The notes under the pieces are model-generated. The model worked only from the letters and a program-made list of their open reading frames with translations. It was not told the DNA's origin and ran no database searches. The translations under genes and the position numbers were made by a program. A stretch of 54,478 nucleotides of DNA, from assembly GCA_049322335.1 (NCBI GenBank), contig JBMORL010000118.1:1-54478 (forward strand), given 5' to 3'. This document shows, in pieces, positions 53,701 through 54,478 of the stretch (position 1 is its first letter; each line of letters starts with the position of its first letter). This DNA is from JBMORL01 sp049322335 (GTDB taxonomy: Bacteria > Bacteroidota > Bacteroidia > Flavobacteriales_D > UBA2798).

Positions 53701-54478
53701 ATTATAGGGTGGAACCAGAAAAAGATTATCATCATAGTTATTCTGATTTCACCGACTATAACCGAAAATACACCAATGTTTCCTTTTTTGTTGATCAGGC
53801 CCATTGTTTTAAAAGCGAAAAAACGGCAATAGCCATGCTTTCATTCATGAAAAACATTGGTGCAAACCTGAAAGAGATCACTTCCTGTATTTTATCCTAT
53901 AACGAACCTGAATGGAACCGCCAGCTTATCGCGATTCTCGCAGAAAAAAGAAACCTGTATTATAGTATTGATGACGAAATAAAAGAATTGCTGGAAGAAT
54001 ACGGCTGGCTGGAAGAAATGAAAAAACTCACCAAAATATATCCCGTCAATCCAACCGGAAGCTGGGATATTATTTCTTACACTACCGAAAAAGGCGAAAC
54101 CAAAACCGCGCCCTATTTTGCAAAACTTGAACTAACGGCAAGCTCCTACAGGCACCTGCATTGTTCCGACTGGCATATTGGTAAATACACAACAGAAAAA
54201 CCGAATGCCATACAATTTGATTCGGTAGCTGAATATGAATATGTAAACAAAAATACTCCCGGGCTTGCTCTTTCGGCACCGCAACCCCGTTTTAGTTATT
54301 GCACCGGGATAAAAGACATGTCTGTCGTTACGGATTACGATCACTATCTCACTGAAATTTTATCATCGGTAACCCGTTATGAATTAAAAGACAGTACGCT
54401 TACTTTGTATGGAGAAGGAAAAAGTGTAGTAAAATTAAAACTGAATAACAGCTGGTATCCCGACTGGAGAAAACCGGT
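50763..54478 (+). CDS. Large LRR protein with META-like C-terminal domain (partial)
   Basis: The frame starts at ATG 50763 and runs open past the window end (1238 codons seen). A signal peptide (MGFLLKTGCILLLLLLWQPC) leads to about 23 leucine-rich repeats of 23 residues (L-P-x-E-I-G-x-L pattern), residues about 42-560. A helical middle of about 500 residues follows, with no recognised family. Near residue 1099 a META/HslJ-like part begins (GSWDIISYTTEKGE), with HCSDWHIGKYTTEKPNAIQF and later SSVTRYELKDSTLTLYGEGK. It is probably periplasmic or surface-located, with a binding role. A TACTTTTA box lies 6 bp upstream. Confidence 0.8.
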   Translation, partial: MGFLLKTGCILLLLLWQPCFVISQKNKVYYSLSEALKNPEQVYHLELRKKSLSSLPPDIGKLVNLETLILEKNYLKALPPEIGQLKNLKILDADQNSLTAIPAEIGNLILLEELDLDQNYIRALPSSIGNLVNLKSLDIHSNNLTSLPREIGNLTKLTEIIFTANRIDSLPVEFQNLENITTLVIDKVKYIPAIGKMQKLTSLSIYEGGMKTLPEDLGELKNLKTLKIYNTQVKKLPDGFGKLTQLTELILSYNQLDSLPADIGNLVLLTRLDAKHNRLTTLPGSIGKLKQLQYLGLKGNLLTTLPDEICGLTELNDLEVSENKLTSLPLDFYRLSKIKYLSLSNNQFTRLPAEIGKCTQLTYLNVSDNKLTSLPEEIGQLVNVTSLHLKNNQLKELPAGTGKMKSLKILHAEYNSLTTIPSSMKDLSSLTELHIHHNKITTLPAETGFIPSLALLDASHNQLTTLPAEIGKLNLLIRIYLQNNKLTTLPVEIGTLTSLNELHLDSNKITSLPATIGQMKELNTLEINYNLLPGLPAELGRMPQLSSLSVMGNPFSTTLDPLAGAKELSFLLMSEKHLKLLPLEMINHPQLIAIELGNEKTIELKYLTQILIENSSFPPEKKKEMRRQLWADKIIREIISHSSVLYWDEPGTKSFALLYGLKSAHSTEQLTALCNDTSSLYLRLYAFRALEEQNYPGIYTVIREHMFDDDFVMEDKYTDDDITAGDIYTSSRLLTAAQKKETDSLLLYTDNNLLRTKHLLRELKPEERHHQRIYELAETSMEALHLLAEYGDEKDSVRLRNCMIKKHYDPDDITSIIEKHHFSYLKPVLDSLIVKKSNYYSGFAGAMASYRDEYALNYFKNQFELNEGSGWKRQITDFEGMSEYPCPLYDKLLFELAEKYPAYITNKLFDYLKTRDIYRSTELAKSTLSKLHKEIPKEVTENYIRHLAIYDFNALGDTIAGIFSKAEKEQYVSISFDGIHYRVEPEKDYHHSYSDFTDYNRKYTNVSFFVDQAHCFKSEKTAIAMLSFMKNIGANLKEITSCILSYNEPEWNRQLIAILAEKRNLYYSIDDEIKELLEEYGWLEEMKKLTKIYPVNPTGSWDIISYTTEKGETKTAPYFAKLELTASSYRHLHCSDWHIGKYTTEKPNAIQFDSVAEYEYVNKNTPGLALSAPQPRFSYCTGIKDMSVVTDYDHYLTEILSSVTRYELKDSTLTLYGEGKSVVKLKLNNSWYPDWRKP

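Overview
The window looks like one scaffold of a Bacteroidota genome, probably an uncultivated, metagenome-assembled Bacteroidia/Sphingobacteriales-type organism. Supporting signs are T9SS-type C-terminal sorting domains, CarboxypepD_reg-like, PD40-OmpA and WG-repeat proteins, two-component-propeller/SpoIIE phosphatases, MSKR/MKK-type leaders with few Shine-Dalgarno sites, and repeated TAnnTTTG promoter -7 boxes. A run of 100 N inside a tandem repeat marks a scaffold join. No tRNA, rRNA, transposase, phage gene or CRISPR array was seen.

Layout. 1-2.8 kb: a truncated YCF48/BNR repeat protein with 41-residue identical repeats, then a secreted vWA protein with a T9SS tail. 2.9-4.8 kb: folD, then a 109-bp tandem array with the gap, enclosed by a 28-bp inverted repeat. 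4.8-10.6 kb: two translationally coupled membrane SpoIIE phosphatases, one with a propeller sensor and one with a TPR sensor; the TPR one carries an in-frame palindromic repeat insertion. 10.6-17.9 kb: pruA, a lipoprotein, a DoxX-like protein, an MMPL/RND exporter, ispH and a VOC protein. 18-21.3 kb: a dihydroorotase homologue without its metal-binding histidines, and a BatA/vWA membrane protein. 21.6-23.4 kb: four small unassigned genes. 23.4-27.8 kb: a three-gene SMC-like operon (MksB-, MksF- and MksE-like, in that order) with no JetD nuclease gene. 28-37.3 kb: a secreted subtilisin-like protein, a 1441-residue WG-repeat protein and an SPFH protein. 37.5-41.7 kb: DUF2797, GH3-family enzyme, a propeller-like secreted protein and a deoxynucleoside kinase. 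41.7-44.5 kb: a lipoprotein and an Lgt-homologue/beta-barrel fusion lying between two nearly identical 165-bp direct repeats. 44.4-49 kb: an AT-rich accessory stretch with a truncated lipoprotein, split TfoX N- and C-domain genes, a stand-alone map, DUF1579, and a beta-lactamase-fold gene flanked by direct repeats. 49-54.5 kb: a PD40-OmpA protein and, divergently, a large LRR protein ending in a META-like domain (open at the window edge).

How genes relate. Housekeeping genes (folD, pruA, ispH, map, deoxynucleoside kinase) are scattered singly among envelope and signalling genes. The strongest candidates for something not well described are the JetD-less MksB-F-E operon with a palindrome upstream of its promoter, the palindromic element inside the SpoIIE gene, the Lgt/barrel unit between direct repeats, and the inverted-repeat-bounded 109-bp array. 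All functional assignments rest on motifs read by eye; no database search was run.
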